A DNA stretch of 64,000 nt from Myxococcales bacterium. Its GTDB lineage: Bacteria; Myxococcota_A; Polyangia; Polyangiales; Polyangiaceae. The notes under the pieces are model-generated. The model saw only the letters and a list, made by a program, of their open reading frames with translations, was not told the origin of the DNA and did no database searches. Positions 8,951-17,258 of the stretch are shown one piece after another; the first letter of the stretch is position 1; each line of letters begins with the position of its first letter. Location of the stretch: positions 310,001-374,000 of the forward strand of contig JADKKK010000003.1 in the NCBI GenBank assembly GCA_016720545.1. Reading direction: 5' to 3'. The position numbers and the translations under genes are program-made.

Positions 8951-9331
8951 TCACCGGATGACGCAGGCCCCCGCGACGCACGCGGCGACCTTGTTCCCGC
9001 AGGGATCGGCGAAGCATCGAACCCCGGGACCGGCGCAGGTCGGGTCTGGAGCGCTCTGGGTGAGGGCTCGGCAGTCGCAGCCCGTGCAGTAGTCGGAGAA
9101 GAGGCGACAGTCCGCGTCGGTCACGCAACCGGGGTCGGCGACGCAGACCGCGCGGCGCTTCTGCACCTCGCAGTGGGTGCCCGAGGCGCAGCGCACGAGC
9201 GCGCAAGCGTTGGTCCCTTTGAGGGCCTCTTCGCTCGTGCCGGTACCCTCGTCGACCTCGGCCGCGCAGCCAACGACCGCGAGCGCGGTCACGACACCGA
9301 AACAGACACTCCCGAAAACTCGCTGCATCAT
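8951..9331 (-). CDS. Cysteine-rich small lipoprotein
   Basis: 126 residues. The start at 9331 is supported by a GGGGAGG ribosome-binding site 7 bases upstream. The signal peptide FGVVTALAVVGC ends in a lipobox with Cys22. The mature protein has many cysteines in a knottin- or follistatin-like spacing (NACALVRCASGTHCEV, CVADPGCVTDADC, YCTGCDC, PTCAGPGVRC, DPCGNKVAACVAGAC), suggesting a disulphide-rich extracytoplasmic domain. Myxococcota encode many such proteins; the function is unknown. Confidence 0.8.
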   Translation of the reverse strand: MMQRVFGSVCFGVVTALAVVGCAAEVDEGTGTSEEALKGTNACALVRCASGTHCEVQKRRAVCVADPGCVTDADCRLFSDYCTGCDCRALTQSAPDPTCAGPGVRCFADPCGNKVAACVAGACVIR

Positions 9332-9818
9332 GGTGAAGCCTCCCCAACGCGCTAGGCGCGCCCGAGCTGTAGCGCACGCCGGGCCGGCGTCAAGCAGCGA
9401 AAGACCGGCTCATGGATGGCTCACCACCTGGGTCAAGGCGCCTTCCTCGTTTAAGCGAAGGCCCAAGGCCCCCCCAGACGAAGCCCTCCTCTCGAACGCC
9501 GCGGTGCCCGACTGACGCTCGACCTCCGAGACGACCTCGGCCTTCGACCTCGAGGCCGACACGAGCGGGAGGGTCTTCAGTGTCTGCTCTAGCTTGGGCA
9601 CGGTGTTCGTGGTCGAGCTCGTCTTTGAGATAGGCGTGGCACCGGCGTGCGGCGGGAGCGTCACGTCCTCGCCCAGGCGAGCCTCGAGCACCCGCGCACG
9701 GATCGCGCGCCCGGATCGAGAAATCAGGCCGGCGCACGGTGGCACGCCGGTCCCCACGCGGTTTCCCGGGAACTGCGGGGGAAGGCGGCTGGCACGACGC
9801 CTGCACTAGCGAACCTCT
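9332..9818. other. Intergenic stretch without a convincing gene
   Basis: About 490 bases between divergent small lipoprotein genes. A minus-strand frame (9410-9757) encodes 115 residues but shows no signal peptide, recognisable motif or supported start. I see no RNA gene, repeat or clear promoter. It probably holds the two divergent promoters. Confidence 0.5.
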
Positions 9819-10178
9819 ATGAAACAGATCCTATCTATTATGTTCGTCGGCATGTTGGTGGCCTGCGGCGGCGTGGCGATCGAGTCCGCGTCCGACTCGG
9901 GGGCGGCCGACTCGGCCCCCACGAGCGACGCTTCGGCTGCGCGCGACTCGGCCTCCGACGCGCGGGGCCCGAAGGACGCGGCGATCGAGACCGACGACGC
10001 AGGCTGCCCGGTCGACTTCGCCGCGGCCGCGGGCACGCCGTGCAGCCCGCCGGGGCGCGGCTGCGGGACCTGCACCGATCCTTGCCAATTCTGCCGCGTG
10101 CTCCGCTGTCAGCTCGGCAAGTGGGAGAACCTCGAGGTGTTCCCGCTCCCCTGCGACGCGAGCGCCGAGGGCGGCTGA
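9819..10178 (+). CDS. Small secreted lipoprotein with Asp/Ala/Ser spacer and Cys-rich end
   Basis: 119 residues. MKQILSIMFVGMLVAC is a clear lipoprotein signal with the lipidated Cys at residue 16. The mature part begins with a low-complexity Ser/Asp/Ala linker of about 45 residues and ends in a compact Cys-rich segment (AGCPVDFAAAAGTPCSPPGRGCGTCTDPCQFCRVLRC) followed by KWENLEVFPLPC. At least eight cysteines suggest several disulphides outside the cytoplasm. Similar linker-plus-cysteine lipoproteins occur elsewhere in this window. No function can be assigned. Confidence 0.75.
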   Translation: MKQILSIMFVGMLVACGGVAIESASDSGAADSAPTSDASAARDSASDARGPKDAAIETDDAGCPVDFAAAAGTPCSPPGRGCGTCTDPCQFCRVLRCQLGKWENLEVFPLPCDASAEGG

Positions 10179-10223
10179 GGGGGCGCGTCGGCAGAGCCAG
10201 GGGTCGGCCGCGTCGCTCACGGG

Positions 10224-10308
10224 CGGGCCCTCACCCCTCGCGGGCCCTCACCCCTCGCGGGCCCTCACCCCTCGCGGGCCCTCACCCCTCGCGGGCCCTC
10301 ACCCCTCG
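10224..10308. repeat. Tandem repeat, five copies of a 17-bp unit
   Basis: Five perfect head-to-tail copies of CGGGCCCTCACCCCTCG with no spacers. The block lies just downstream of a lipoprotein gene and runs into a sequence (CGGCACGAGCCCCACG then CCCCTCTCCCAC) that recurs at 16218-16250. It is therefore an expanded copy of the dispersed CCCTCACCCC repeat family seen at 16195-16352 and 18973-19020. Confidence 0.9.
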
Positions 10309-10400
10309 CGAAACGGCACGAGCCCCACGCGCCCCTCTCCCACGAGGGGAGAGACGCGTCCGCGACCGCGACCGGTGGCGGCGCCCCGTAGCATGGGACG

Positions 10401-10787
10401 TCAGGATGTGAGAACACTGACGCCGATGGCGTGTGCGGCGAGCGCCTCAAGATCGTGCGCGTCGGACGTAAGAACAGTGCCATCCGGCTCGGCATAGGCA
10501 ACGACGAGGGCGTCCACGGCGGAGCTTGTCTTGGCAAGCCGACGAAGTTGAGCGGCGCGACGGGCGAGCGATTCGGGGAGATGTTCGATGATGTCGCAGG
10601 TCTTAAGGAACTGATTCGCTGGGGCATCTCGTCCGGCGTGACCCTGAAGACACTCGACGAGCACGACCGCGGGAACGCGAGGAGGCCACTGACCGGTGCG
10701 CAGGAAGGCCCGAATCCGAGTGTTGGTGTCCTTGGACTGGCGCGCGAGGAGGGAAACTCCGCCAGAATCGAGAACGAGAGTATTCAT
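10401..10787 (-). CDS. PIN-domain toxin (VapC-like)
   Basis: 128 residues from the ATG at 10787, which overlaps the upstream antitoxin stop (ATGA), so the two are translationally coupled. PIN features: an N-terminal strand with acidic residue (MNTLVLDSGGVSLLA), a middle acidic stretch (VVLVECLQGHAGRDAPANQFL), SSAVDALVVAYAE with Asp, and TVLTSDAHDLEALA near the end. These are the usual Mg2+-binding positions of PIN RNases, which cleave RNA when freed from their antitoxin. The length is normal for a VapC-type toxin. Confidence 0.85.
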   Translation of the reverse strand: MNTLVLDSGGVSLLARQSKDTNTRIRAFLRTGQWPPRVPAVVLVECLQGHAGRDAPANQFLKTCDIIEHLPESLARRAAQLRRLAKTSSAVDALVVAYAEPDGTVLTSDAHDLEALAAHAIGVSVLTS

Positions 10788-11032
10788 CCGACCTTCCGAG
10801 TGGACCGGCGGGCGCCCTTGCGAACCCACGCGTCGGCGCGGGCCTGTTCCGCCGGTGTCGGCTCGCCGAACTTGTCGGTGAGGCTCGCGAGGTACTTCTC
10901 CGTCTCGGCGAGCAGCTCCTGCCGGCGCAGCTCGGCGGCGAGCGCCTTCTGCAAGATCTCCGAAACCGGCAGACCGCTGGCCTTGACCTGCTGGTAGAGC
11001 TGCTCGGGAAGGTAGACCTGCATGCGCGCCAT
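10784..11032 (-). CDS. Antitoxin partner of the PIN toxin (ribbon-helix-helix type)
   Basis: 82 residues from the ATG at 11032. The N-terminus ARMQVYLPEQLYQQVKASGLPVSEILQKALAAEL is a typical ribbon-helix-helix DNA-binding segment (strand, then two helices). The tail EKYLASLTDKFGEPTPAEQARADAWVRKG would be the toxin-binding part. The stop overlaps the toxin start by four bases, the standard antitoxin-toxin order. A TATACT-like hexamer lies about 9 bases before the start and could be part of an autoregulated promoter; no good -35 box is visible. Confidence 0.8.
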   Translation of the reverse strand: MARMQVYLPEQLYQQVKASGLPVSEILQKALAAELRRQELLAETEKYLASLTDKFGEPTPAEQARADAWVRKGARRSTRKVG

Positions 11033-11166
11033 ACGCCTAAGTATACACCGAGCGAGCACGGCCTGCACGTGCGCAGGCTCGGCGCAGAATTGGCGATGGA
11101 GGTGTGGGTCAGCTGTGGGTCGGACCCGACGCCACACCTTGAGCTCGGGCCGCGCTCCGGTCCACG

Positions 11167-12141
11167 CTACTGAAGTACCACCTGTCCACCCCAATCTCCC
11201 GTTCCGCCCGACGACACGCTCAGGCTAATGTCGAAGGCTCCGGCGTCGAAGGACTTGCTCTCATAGGTGCCGGCTCCAATCAGATAGGAGCCGACCGGCA
11301 GCTTCGTGAGCGTCGCAGTCGGCACGGTAGCTGTCCCATCGGCGAAGTCGTACTCGCACGAGAGCACATGCACGGGGTATCCTCCCGTCTTCCAAAGCGT
11401 GAAGCCGATCTTGCCGACCTCCCCGGATCCTCCGCTCCACGAAAGGACGATATCCTGATTGCGGGGGAGGCGTTGACCGCTCACGAGGACCGGCCCGGTG
11501 ACCGTAAAACTCTTGGGTGTTCGGAGGGTCTCGCGGAAGGCAGGCACCGCGCCGCCCGTTGTCGTAATCGTCACGTCCTCCCCGCCCAACCACCCCGGGA
11601 TGGGCGCTCGCGGGTAGCGCCCCAGCGGGTTTTGAGCGAGAGTGATCCCACCAGTCGGCAGGAAACTGCTTGTGACTGTGATGGTGCCGGCGGACACCTC
11701 GCCCAGAACCGTACCGTCGCGGGTTGGGCACGCCCGCAGAAGGCACGCCCCCTCCGTCGTGGTGACACAATCTCCGTCCGTGTAATAGCCAAATGCGGCG
11801 CCCACAACCGTCTGATCGCCACCGTCCGGAAGTCTGCTCATCTGGGCGAAGACGCCCCCCTTCGGGACGCCGCCCTCGATCGATGCGGCATCGCGCCCGC
11901 CTGCGTCGACGAAGGGCGGGCGGGCATCGACGGGCGTGGCGGCGTCGACCGAGCCGGGGCTACCACCATCCCGCCGGGAGATAGGTGCGTCGGAGGACGC
12001 GTCGGAGGATGTTGCCGTGGCGAGCAGGGTGCCGTCGCCTCCGCAGCCCACGAACCACACTAGGAGAAGGAATCCTGCAATGGACGACGCCGCCATGATC
12101 GTCTTCGGCGATGCAGCCCTGTGCGAAGCGTGCCACCTCAT
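11167..12141 (-). CDS. Secreted lipoprotein, unknown function
   Basis: 324 residues if the ATG at 12141 is used. That start gives a positively charged n-region before the hydrophobic core IAGFLLLVWFVGC (lipobox, then CGGDG); an ATG at 12096 is the alternative. An Asp/Ser/Ala-rich spacer follows. The folded part contains QMSRLPDGGDQTVVGAAFGYYTDGDCVTTTEGACLLRAC, a VSAGTITVTSS beta stretch, and a C-terminal beta-sandwich-like region with LSWSGGSGEVGKIGFTLWK and an SLSVSSGGTGDWGGQVVLQ end. It looks like a surface beta-rich protein. I do not recognise the family, and its few neighbours do not help. Confidence 0.75.
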   Translation of the reverse strand: MRWHASHRAASPKTIMAASSIAGFLLLVWFVGCGGDGTLLATATSSDASSDAPISRRDGGSPGSVDAATPVDARPPFVDAGGRDAASIEGGVPKGGVFAQMSRLPDGGDQTVVGAAFGYYTDGDCVTTTEGACLLRACPTRDGTVLGEVSAGTITVTSSFLPTGGITLAQNPLGRYPRAPIPGWLGGEDVTITTTGGAVPAFRETLRTPKSFTVTGPVLVSGQRLPRNQDIVLSWSGGSGEVGKIGFTLWKTGGYPVHVLSCEYDFADGTATVPTATLTKLPVGSYLIGAGTYESKSFDAGAFDISLSVSSGGTGDWGGQVVLQ

Positions 12142-12832
12142 ACTGAGGGAGCGAGCAGAGCACGGAGCCAGAGTCGACACTTCGGACGCCATCTCGAGCC
12201 CGCCGACACGACCACTTCGGTGAGGGGTAGGTAGAGTGCCAGTCATATCCATTGTCCTTACGAGCAGAGGTCTCACTATGGCCGGCCTTGGCCGGTAGAT
12301 GGTCGACCGTTGGGCAATGAGAGCCGAACGTGTGGAACGCAGCAAACCTAGCTAGGCTCGTCGACCAGGGCCTGTCCCTATATTCGGGAAGGGGGCATCT
12401 TTCCCGTAGACGTGCCCGTGCCCGGCGTCTGGGAGGTGCCCGTCGTGGCTGGACCGTCAGCCTTCAGCGCCGTGCGTGGCGCAGAAATGGGCACGAGCAA
12501 GAAGTCGGGCACGGGCACGTTTACGGGCGAGAATTCAGGGACAGGCCCTCGGCCGGCAAGATGGCCGGGCATGTGGCACGCCCTCATGCAGGCGACGTGC
12601 CACGGGATCGACCCTACACATTGCTCAGAAATGGCTGTCGCTGCTGCCTAAAACAGGGTCGATGGTTCAACCAGTGTAGCGTCACGTTCACACGGACGAC
12701 CGAGACCGCACAATCGCGTGGGCGCTGAACGACGCGATCGCGGCGGCCAGCTTGGCGCGGCCGGGCGTGTAAGCGCCGCGGCGGGGTGAGGGCGCGCGAC
12801 GCCGCGCGGGCAAGGCGCCGGGACCCCGCCCC
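12142..12832. other. Intergenic region carrying a palindromic element
   Basis: About 690 bases between a lipoprotein gene and the end of hsdS. No convincing coding frame is present. The middle is occupied by the inverted-repeat element at 12367-12549. Near the right end, around 12780, there is one copy of the GCGGGGTGAGGGC repeat core. Confidence 0.55.
12367..12549. repeat. 183-bp imperfect inverted-repeat element (MITE/REPIN-like)
   Basis: The left end AGGGCCTGTCCCTATATTC is repeated inverted at the right end, with 17 of 19 positions matching. Further in, both arms carry an inverted copy of ACGTGCCCGTGCCCG (12410-12424 and 12506-12520), preceded by a similar CCCGTA. The left arm has about 15 extra bases. 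No protein is encoded. Long paired arms and no transposase suggest a non-autonomous mobile element or structured repeat. No target-site duplication is obvious. Confidence 0.75.
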
Positions 12833-14341
12833 TCATTGGCGGGCCTTGGCGGGCGCGGCGGTCTCGGCGGCGCGGAGGCGGGCGAGCATGACCGCGGCGG
12901 GCTCGTCGGTGGGGTCCTGGGGGACGAGCTCGCCGCGGAAGGCCTTGGCGAGGATCGTCCCTTCAAGCTGCGGCACCAGGGCCTCGGTAGAATCGACGAA
13001 CTTCTTTAGGGCATCGGAGCGACACCACGCCGCCTCAATTCGAGCGGCGGTCAGTTGCTGTTCCTCCAACGGCGCGACGGCAAGTGGAAACGGCGAATCG
13101 ACCCGATGTTCACATGTGGTGACGTGGAACCACCTCTTCCCGCCGCGCTTGCCTGGAGACAATCGGGGAGTTCAACGCCCAGCCATGACGAACCCTGCCG
13201 GAGACCTGTTCGGCGACGCGAAAGTGCATCATGCGCTGCGAGATGCACACTTCGACTCGGTCAGGGACAGGCGCTGCGATCCCGAAACGCTCGCCCTCTC
13301 GCGAATAGAAGATGTCTCCCGCTTCTGGAACGAGGCGGCTTACCTGTTCGGCATACGTCTCGCGCGCGACACATCGTGCCTGTGCCAGAAGGAGCCTCCC
13401 AGGGATTACGTCCGCTGTACGAATTGCAGGGAGACCGGCCGCAACGTAATCGGGCGTTCGGTGAAGACAGTCCACGATGTGAGTCGTGACCTCCTCCACA
13501 CTCGCCCAACACCACCCCTCCGGCAACTCCGGCAACCCCGTCGCATCGACCGGCTCGGGCTCCTTGTACTTCCCCTTCCACGCGTCATCCCGCGGGGCCT
13601 TCCCCTTGGCGGTCATCTTGGCGAGCTCGGCCTCTTCCCACTTCTTCCGGCGCTCCACGCGGATGCGCTTCAAGAGCTCGCTCGCGGGCTCCACGTCTCT
13701 GTTCTTCGCGCGCCAGTCCTTCGTGAGGTCCCCGCGAAAGGCCGCCGCGAGGATCGACTGGCGGAGCTTCTCGAGCAGCGGCGGCACAGCGTCGAGCGCC
13801 GCGCGGGCGCGACGGGAGCGAGCTTGGAGGGATTCGAGCTTGGCGACGATGCGGCGTTGTTCGTTGAGGGGGGGGAGCGCCGTGGGCCATGACGACATAC
13901 GGTCAGCCCCAAGGTGGTTGATGCCCACTCCCTTCCCCGCCGCCGCGAACTTTCCGAGGCGAGCGTCAGCGAGGAAGTGCAGGTGCAGATACTCAGGGTC
14001 CGGTCCTCGCGACCGAACGCGAATGAGCGTGTTCTGAAAGCAGCAACCGTCAACTTCGTTTCGCCAGAGCGCCGGCTTCCCGACCTCACTCGCGCTTCCG
14101 GACGCTTCCGGATAAGAGAATGTCGCCCCCTCAGCTCGTAAGACACGAACTCCCTTGGCGAGAAGTCCATCTCCTTCACGTCTTCGAGGCTAATCCCATT
14201 CCACGTTACGTTCGCGGCTCGCATGTAAGGCCGCATGTGTTCGCCCTTCGCCCTGTCTGGCGATCGCTGGCGCCCTAGTCGCACCTCTGCCACTTCGTCG
14301 AGGCGTACCCGAAGCCACCCGTTCGGAAGAGGGTCGCTCAC
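12833..14341 (-). CDS. hsdS: Type I restriction-modification specificity subunit, frame broken
   Basis: Reads as one HsdS protein in pieces. It starts MSDPLPNGWLRVRLDEVAEVRLGRQRSPDRAKGE at 14341 (target-recognition domain 1). After a frame change near 14126-14130 (a run of five Cs) it continues through LWRNEVDGCCFQNTLIRVRS and PLPPLNEQRRIV (first coiled-coil spacer). Domain 2 begins LPEGWCWASVEEVTTHIVDCL and ends before another one or two frame changes near 13080-13160. The tail LAVAPLEEQQL...LVPQDPTDEPAAVMLARLRA finishes at 12833. Two recognition domains imply a bipartite DNA target. The ATG overlaps the hsdM stop by four bases. The gene is either decayed or mis-sequenced. Confidence 0.8.
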
Positions 14342-15773
14342 GCCCCCAGCTCCTCTTGCAGCGCCGCCATCTCCTCCAGCGCCACCGAGAGCTGCGCGAC
14401 AATCTCCGCCGCGATCTCCTCCGGCTCCGGCAAGTCCGCGTGGTCGGTCACGCTCTCATCCCGCAGCCACGAGATATCCAGGTTCTCCCCCCGCTTCGCG
14501 ATCTCCTCCCGCGTGAACTTCCGGAACCTCCCGTCTCGCCCTGGTCCTTCCGCTTGCTCTTCCCTAGCGGATCCGCCCCGTAGGCCTTCTCGAACTCCGC
14601 GAAGTGCGCGCGCGTGAACGGCGTGCGCTTGCCGAAGCTCGGCATGTTGGTGCGCAGGTCGTAGAACCACACGGCCTTCGTGTTGCCCTTGTCCTGCTTC
14701 TTCTCCCCCCGCGTGAAGAAGAGCACGTTGGTCTTCACGCCCTGCGCGTAGAAGATGCCCGTGGGCAGCCGCAGGATGGTGTGCAGATCGCACTTGTCCA
14801 TCAAGTCGGCGCGCACCTGCTTTCCCACGCCCTCCTCGAAGAGCACGTTGTCCGGGAGCACCACCGCCGCGCGCCCGCCGGGCACGAGGCCTCGGTAGAT
14901 GTGCTGGAGGAACACGAGCTGCTTGTTGCTCGTGGGGTACGTGAGGTCGTCGCGCGTGGGGGCGCCGCCGCCCTTCTTGGTGCCGAAGGGGGGATTCGTG
15001 AGGATCACGTTCGCCTTCGGCAGGTTGGCGCCCGAGGGGCCGAGCGTGTCGCCGAGCACGAGGTCGCCCTCGATGTCGTGGAGCATGGCGTTCATGAGCG
15101 CCAGGCGCTGCACGTCGGCCACGAGCTCCATCCCCTGGAAGGCCTCGCGTCGCTGGAAGTTCTGCTTGGCCACGGGCAAGTCGTGGAGATCGTCGGTGTT
15201 CGCCTTCACGTACCTGTCGGCGTTGATGAGGAATCCCCCGGTGCCGATCGCGGGATCTTGGATGATTTCGCCCGGCTGGGGCTTCACGAGGGCGACCATG
15301 CTCTCGATGAGCGCGCGCGGCGTGAAGTATTGCCCCGCGCCGCTCTTGGTCTCCTCCGCGTTCTTCTCGAGCAGGCCCTCGTAGAGGTCCCCGAGCCCCT
15401 CGGACTTGGCGCTGTACCAGTCGAGCGCGTCGATCGCCTCGACCACCGTGCGCAGGTTCCGCGGCTGCCGGAACGAGGTGCCCGCGTTGGCGAAGATCGC
15501 CTGCACGCGCCCCGAGCCTTTGCCGCCGAGATCGATGAGGAGCTTCTTGTAGAAGTCGAGCAGCTCCACGCCCTCTTTGTTGACGAGATCGCCCCAGCGA
15601 TAGCCCTTGGGGAGCTGGTCCTCGGTGCCTGTCTCCTTGGTCATCTTGAGGAAGAGGAGATAGGTGAGCTCGGTCACGTACTGGAGATACGTGATGCCGT
15701 CGTCACGGAGGACGTGGCAGAGGTTCCAGAGCTTCTGGACGATGTCGTTCGTGGTCGGCGCGGCGGGTGGCAT
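14338..15773 (-). CDS. hsdM: Type I restriction-modification methyltransferase subunit, one frame break
   Basis: About 478 residues from the ATG at 15773 (MPPAAPTTNDIVQKLWNLCHVLRDDG). The HsdM N-terminal domain runs to about residue 150. The AdoMet motif I reads IQDPAIGTGGFL, where the more usual form has Cys or Ala instead of Ile; the catalytic motif IV is ILTNPPFGTKK. Together with HsdS it methylates adenine at the recognition site. The frame changes once near 14540 (after LGKSKRKDQGE), and the tail EEIAKRGENLDISWLRDESV continues to 14338 in another frame. The stop overlaps the hsdS start. The matching hsdR is 3.4 kb upstream on the same strand, beyond an accessory island. Confidence 0.85.
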
Positions 15774-15897
15774 GTCGGGGGCGAAGGTAGCATGGGCGCG
15801 CGCCTCGCCGGCCTGTGCCCTGCCCGGCCCGCCTACTCCTGCGTCGAGCGAGGGATCCGGACCACCCACAGGCGCGTGGCCCAGCGGAGCGAGAGCT

Positions 15898-16140
15898 TCA
15901 GCGCTCGCGAGCGCGATGCACGTCCTCGGGGGCGATCCCGAGGTCACGACCGGACAGGATGTCCTCGATCCTCCGATCGACCTCAGGCGGCACCGTCTCA
16001 CCCGAGGTGTCCTCCGGCGCGCGCACCATCACCAGGACGGCGGGGTGGCTGCGCATGTCCTCGGGCCACTGCTCGAGCGCCACGCGCTCCGCCTCGGTGG
16101 TCTCGGCGGTGTCGAGCTTGCGCGCGGTGTTCGGCGACAT
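15898..16140 (-). CDS. Small hypothetical protein
   Basis: 80 residues from an ATG at 16140, acidic and charged, with no signal peptide or membrane segment. Helical segments such as TTEAERVALEQWPEDMRSHP and VPPEVDRRIEDILSG look like real protein rather than shadow coding, and no frame on the other strand is better. It lies between hsdM and a repeat. No family is recognised; a small regulator or antitoxin is possible but unsupported. Confidence 0.4.
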   Translation of the reverse strand: MSPNTARKLDTAETTEAERVALEQWPEDMRSHPAVLVMVRAPEDTSGETVPPEVDRRIEDILSGRDLGIAPEDVHRARER

Positions 16141-16194
16141 GGTCGAGGTCTAGCACGCGTCGGCGAGGGCGCGCGCGGTGAGCGCCCGCGACGC

Positions 16195-16352
16195 TCGCGG
16201 CCCTCACCCCCTCGCGCAGCGGCACGAGACCCACGTGCCCCTCTCCCACAAGGGGAGATGGGCCCCTTCCGGAGCAGCTCGTGTGGCCCCTCTCCCCTTG
16301 TGGGAGAGGGGCACAAGTCGCCCGCGCCGCTCACGGGCGGGGTGAGGGCTCA
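16195..16352. repeat. Dispersed palindromic repeat with a 24-bp perfect stem
   Basis: Bases 16235-16258 and 16291-16314 are exact reverse complements (24 bp), separated by a 32-base loop. The stem core reads CCCCTCTCCCACAAGGGG. Outer flanks are also inverted: CCCTCACCCC at 16201 and GGGGTGAGGG at 16339. The left half recurs after the tandem repeat at 10309-10350, and the GGGGTGAGG core recurs at 18973-19020. It is an intergenic family that could form a strong hairpin in DNA or RNA; a terminator role is not shown because no T-run follows. Confidence 0.85.
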
Positions 16353-16495
16353 CGGGCGTGGTGGGTGGGTCGCCCTTGTCTTCCGGGCTCGACGCTGAGC
16401 TGACGGCCCTTGGCGGCGGCGAACACCGGGCGCCCCGCGCGCCCAGATCGCTCGAGCGCACGGCAGGTCGGAGCAGGACGTGCTATTTTTCGAGA

Positions 16496-16699
16496 ATGGA
16501 CAACGGGCCCGCGGCCCGCGCCGCGCGGCGCCGGGCGACCTGGAACTGGGAATGCCGAGTCGCGAAGACCTTCGCGGAGCACGAGCAGGACGGCCTCGAT
16601 TTTTGGGCGGATGCGCCGAGCTCGGCGAAGCTCGACGCCATGTGGGACCTCATCGTCGAGGCTTGGTTGCTCGGAGGAAAGCGTGGACCTGCCCCCTGA
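16496..16699 (+). CDS. Small partner protein of a nucleotidyltransferase (probable antitoxin-type gene)
   Basis: 67 residues from the ATG at 16496. Basic N-terminus, then KTFAEHEQDGLDFWADAPSSAKLDAMWDLIVEAW. The short E-H-E...D-L-x-F-W pattern is one I associate with small genes directly upstream of AbiEii/MNT-like nucleotidyltransferases. It overlaps the next gene by 17 bases, so the two are probably translationally coupled. The role is inferred from position; the pair may be a toxin-antitoxin system. Confidence 0.55.
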   Translation: MDNGPAARAARRRATWNWECRVAKTFAEHEQDGLDFWADAPSSAKLDAMWDLIVEAWLLGGKRGPAP

Positions 16700-17105
16700 T
16701 TTCAGGCATCTGTTCTCGAAATTCGCCGCTTCGAGCGTTGACTACTTGATGATCGGCGGCTGGGCGGTGAGCTTCCACAGCGAGCCGCGCTATACTAAAG
16801 ATCTCGATCTGCTCTTGGTCGGGAGTGACGACAATCTCGCGAGAGCGGCGGAGGCCCTCGGCGCCTTCGGGGCGCCACGTTCGGTCATCGACCTGCTGCT
16901 CGCGCTCGGGCCGGAGGAGTTCAGCTCACTCGTCGCCGTCGCAGGCCAGACGCTCGAACGCGTCCCCGCGGCTCACGCGAGTCCATCGAGGATCCCTCGC
17001 GACCTCCGCAAGCGCCGCGCGGTCCTCGTCGCCAAGCGCGGGCCCCTCCTCCGCGGACGCGAACGCGAGGGAGACGGCCTTCTTTGCGGTGGGAGCCATG
17101 ACTGA
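16683..17105 (+). CDS. Nucleotidyltransferase-fold protein (AbiEii-like), apparently truncated
   Basis: 140 residues from the GTG at 16683. The first ~80 residues are a minimal nucleotidyltransferase: VDYLMIGGWAVSFHSEPRYTKDLDLLLV contains the G-G-W helix and the Asp-x-Asp catalytic pair (KDLDLLL), followed by LARAAEALGAFGAP. The normal second half of the family (an RIDLLT-type strand, then an IG..DLI.NK.A helix) is missing; from about residue 82 the frame drifts into unrelated sequence. It is therefore probably a 3'-truncated remnant. It overlaps its small upstream partner and faces a small minus-strand gene at 16926-17099. Confidence 0.6.
   Translation: MDLPPDFRHLFSKFAASSVDYLMIGGWAVSFHSEPRYTKDLDLLLVGSDDNLARAAEALGAFGAPRSVIDLLLALGPEEFSSLVAVAGQTLERVPAAHASPSRIPRDLRKRRAVLVAKRGPLLRGREREGDGLLCGGSHD
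16926..17099 (-). CDS. Small hypothetical protein overlapping the nucleotidyltransferase tail
   Basis: 57 residues from an ATG at 17099: a Lys/Ala-rich start (APTAKKAVSLAFASAEEGP), then LGDEDRAALAEVARDPRWTRVSRGDAFERLACDGDE. Composition and a regular helix-turn-helix-like rhythm suggest a genuine small protein, more so than the opposite-strand sequence it overlaps. It may be an antitoxin without its toxin. Confidence is limited by size. Confidence 0.4.
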   Translation of the reverse strand: MAPTAKKAVSLAFASAEEGPALGDEDRAALAEVARDPRWTRVSRGDAFERLACDGDE

Positions 17106-17258
17106 GGAGTAGCGCGTCAGGGCGCGCCCGTCACCCACGCCCCGCGACACGTCCGAGAGGCAGCTCTGACGCCGTCGGTGAGCTGCGTGCCGCGGAGGCG
17201 CGCCCGTCACGGACCGCTCGGGTTGCTCGGTCACGGCGCCGGAGGTATCGTGCTCCGC

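Noticed and set aside
9410..9757. A 115-residue minus-strand protein in the gap between two lipoprotein genes
   Set aside because: No motif, no signal peptide and no supported start; left as intergenic.
10224..10308. Possible CRISPR array
   Set aside because: The 17-bp units are directly adjacent with no spacers, and no cas gene is present. It is a simple tandem repeat.
12648..12966. Small minus-strand frame running from intergenic DNA into hsdS
   Set aside because: It overlaps the HsdS tail in the wrong frame and is Pro/Arg/Ser-rich shadow sequence.
16235..16314. Intrinsic transcription terminator
   Set aside because: The stem is strong but there is no following T-run, the loop is 32 bases, and the same sequence recurs elsewhere, so a repeat family is the better explanation.
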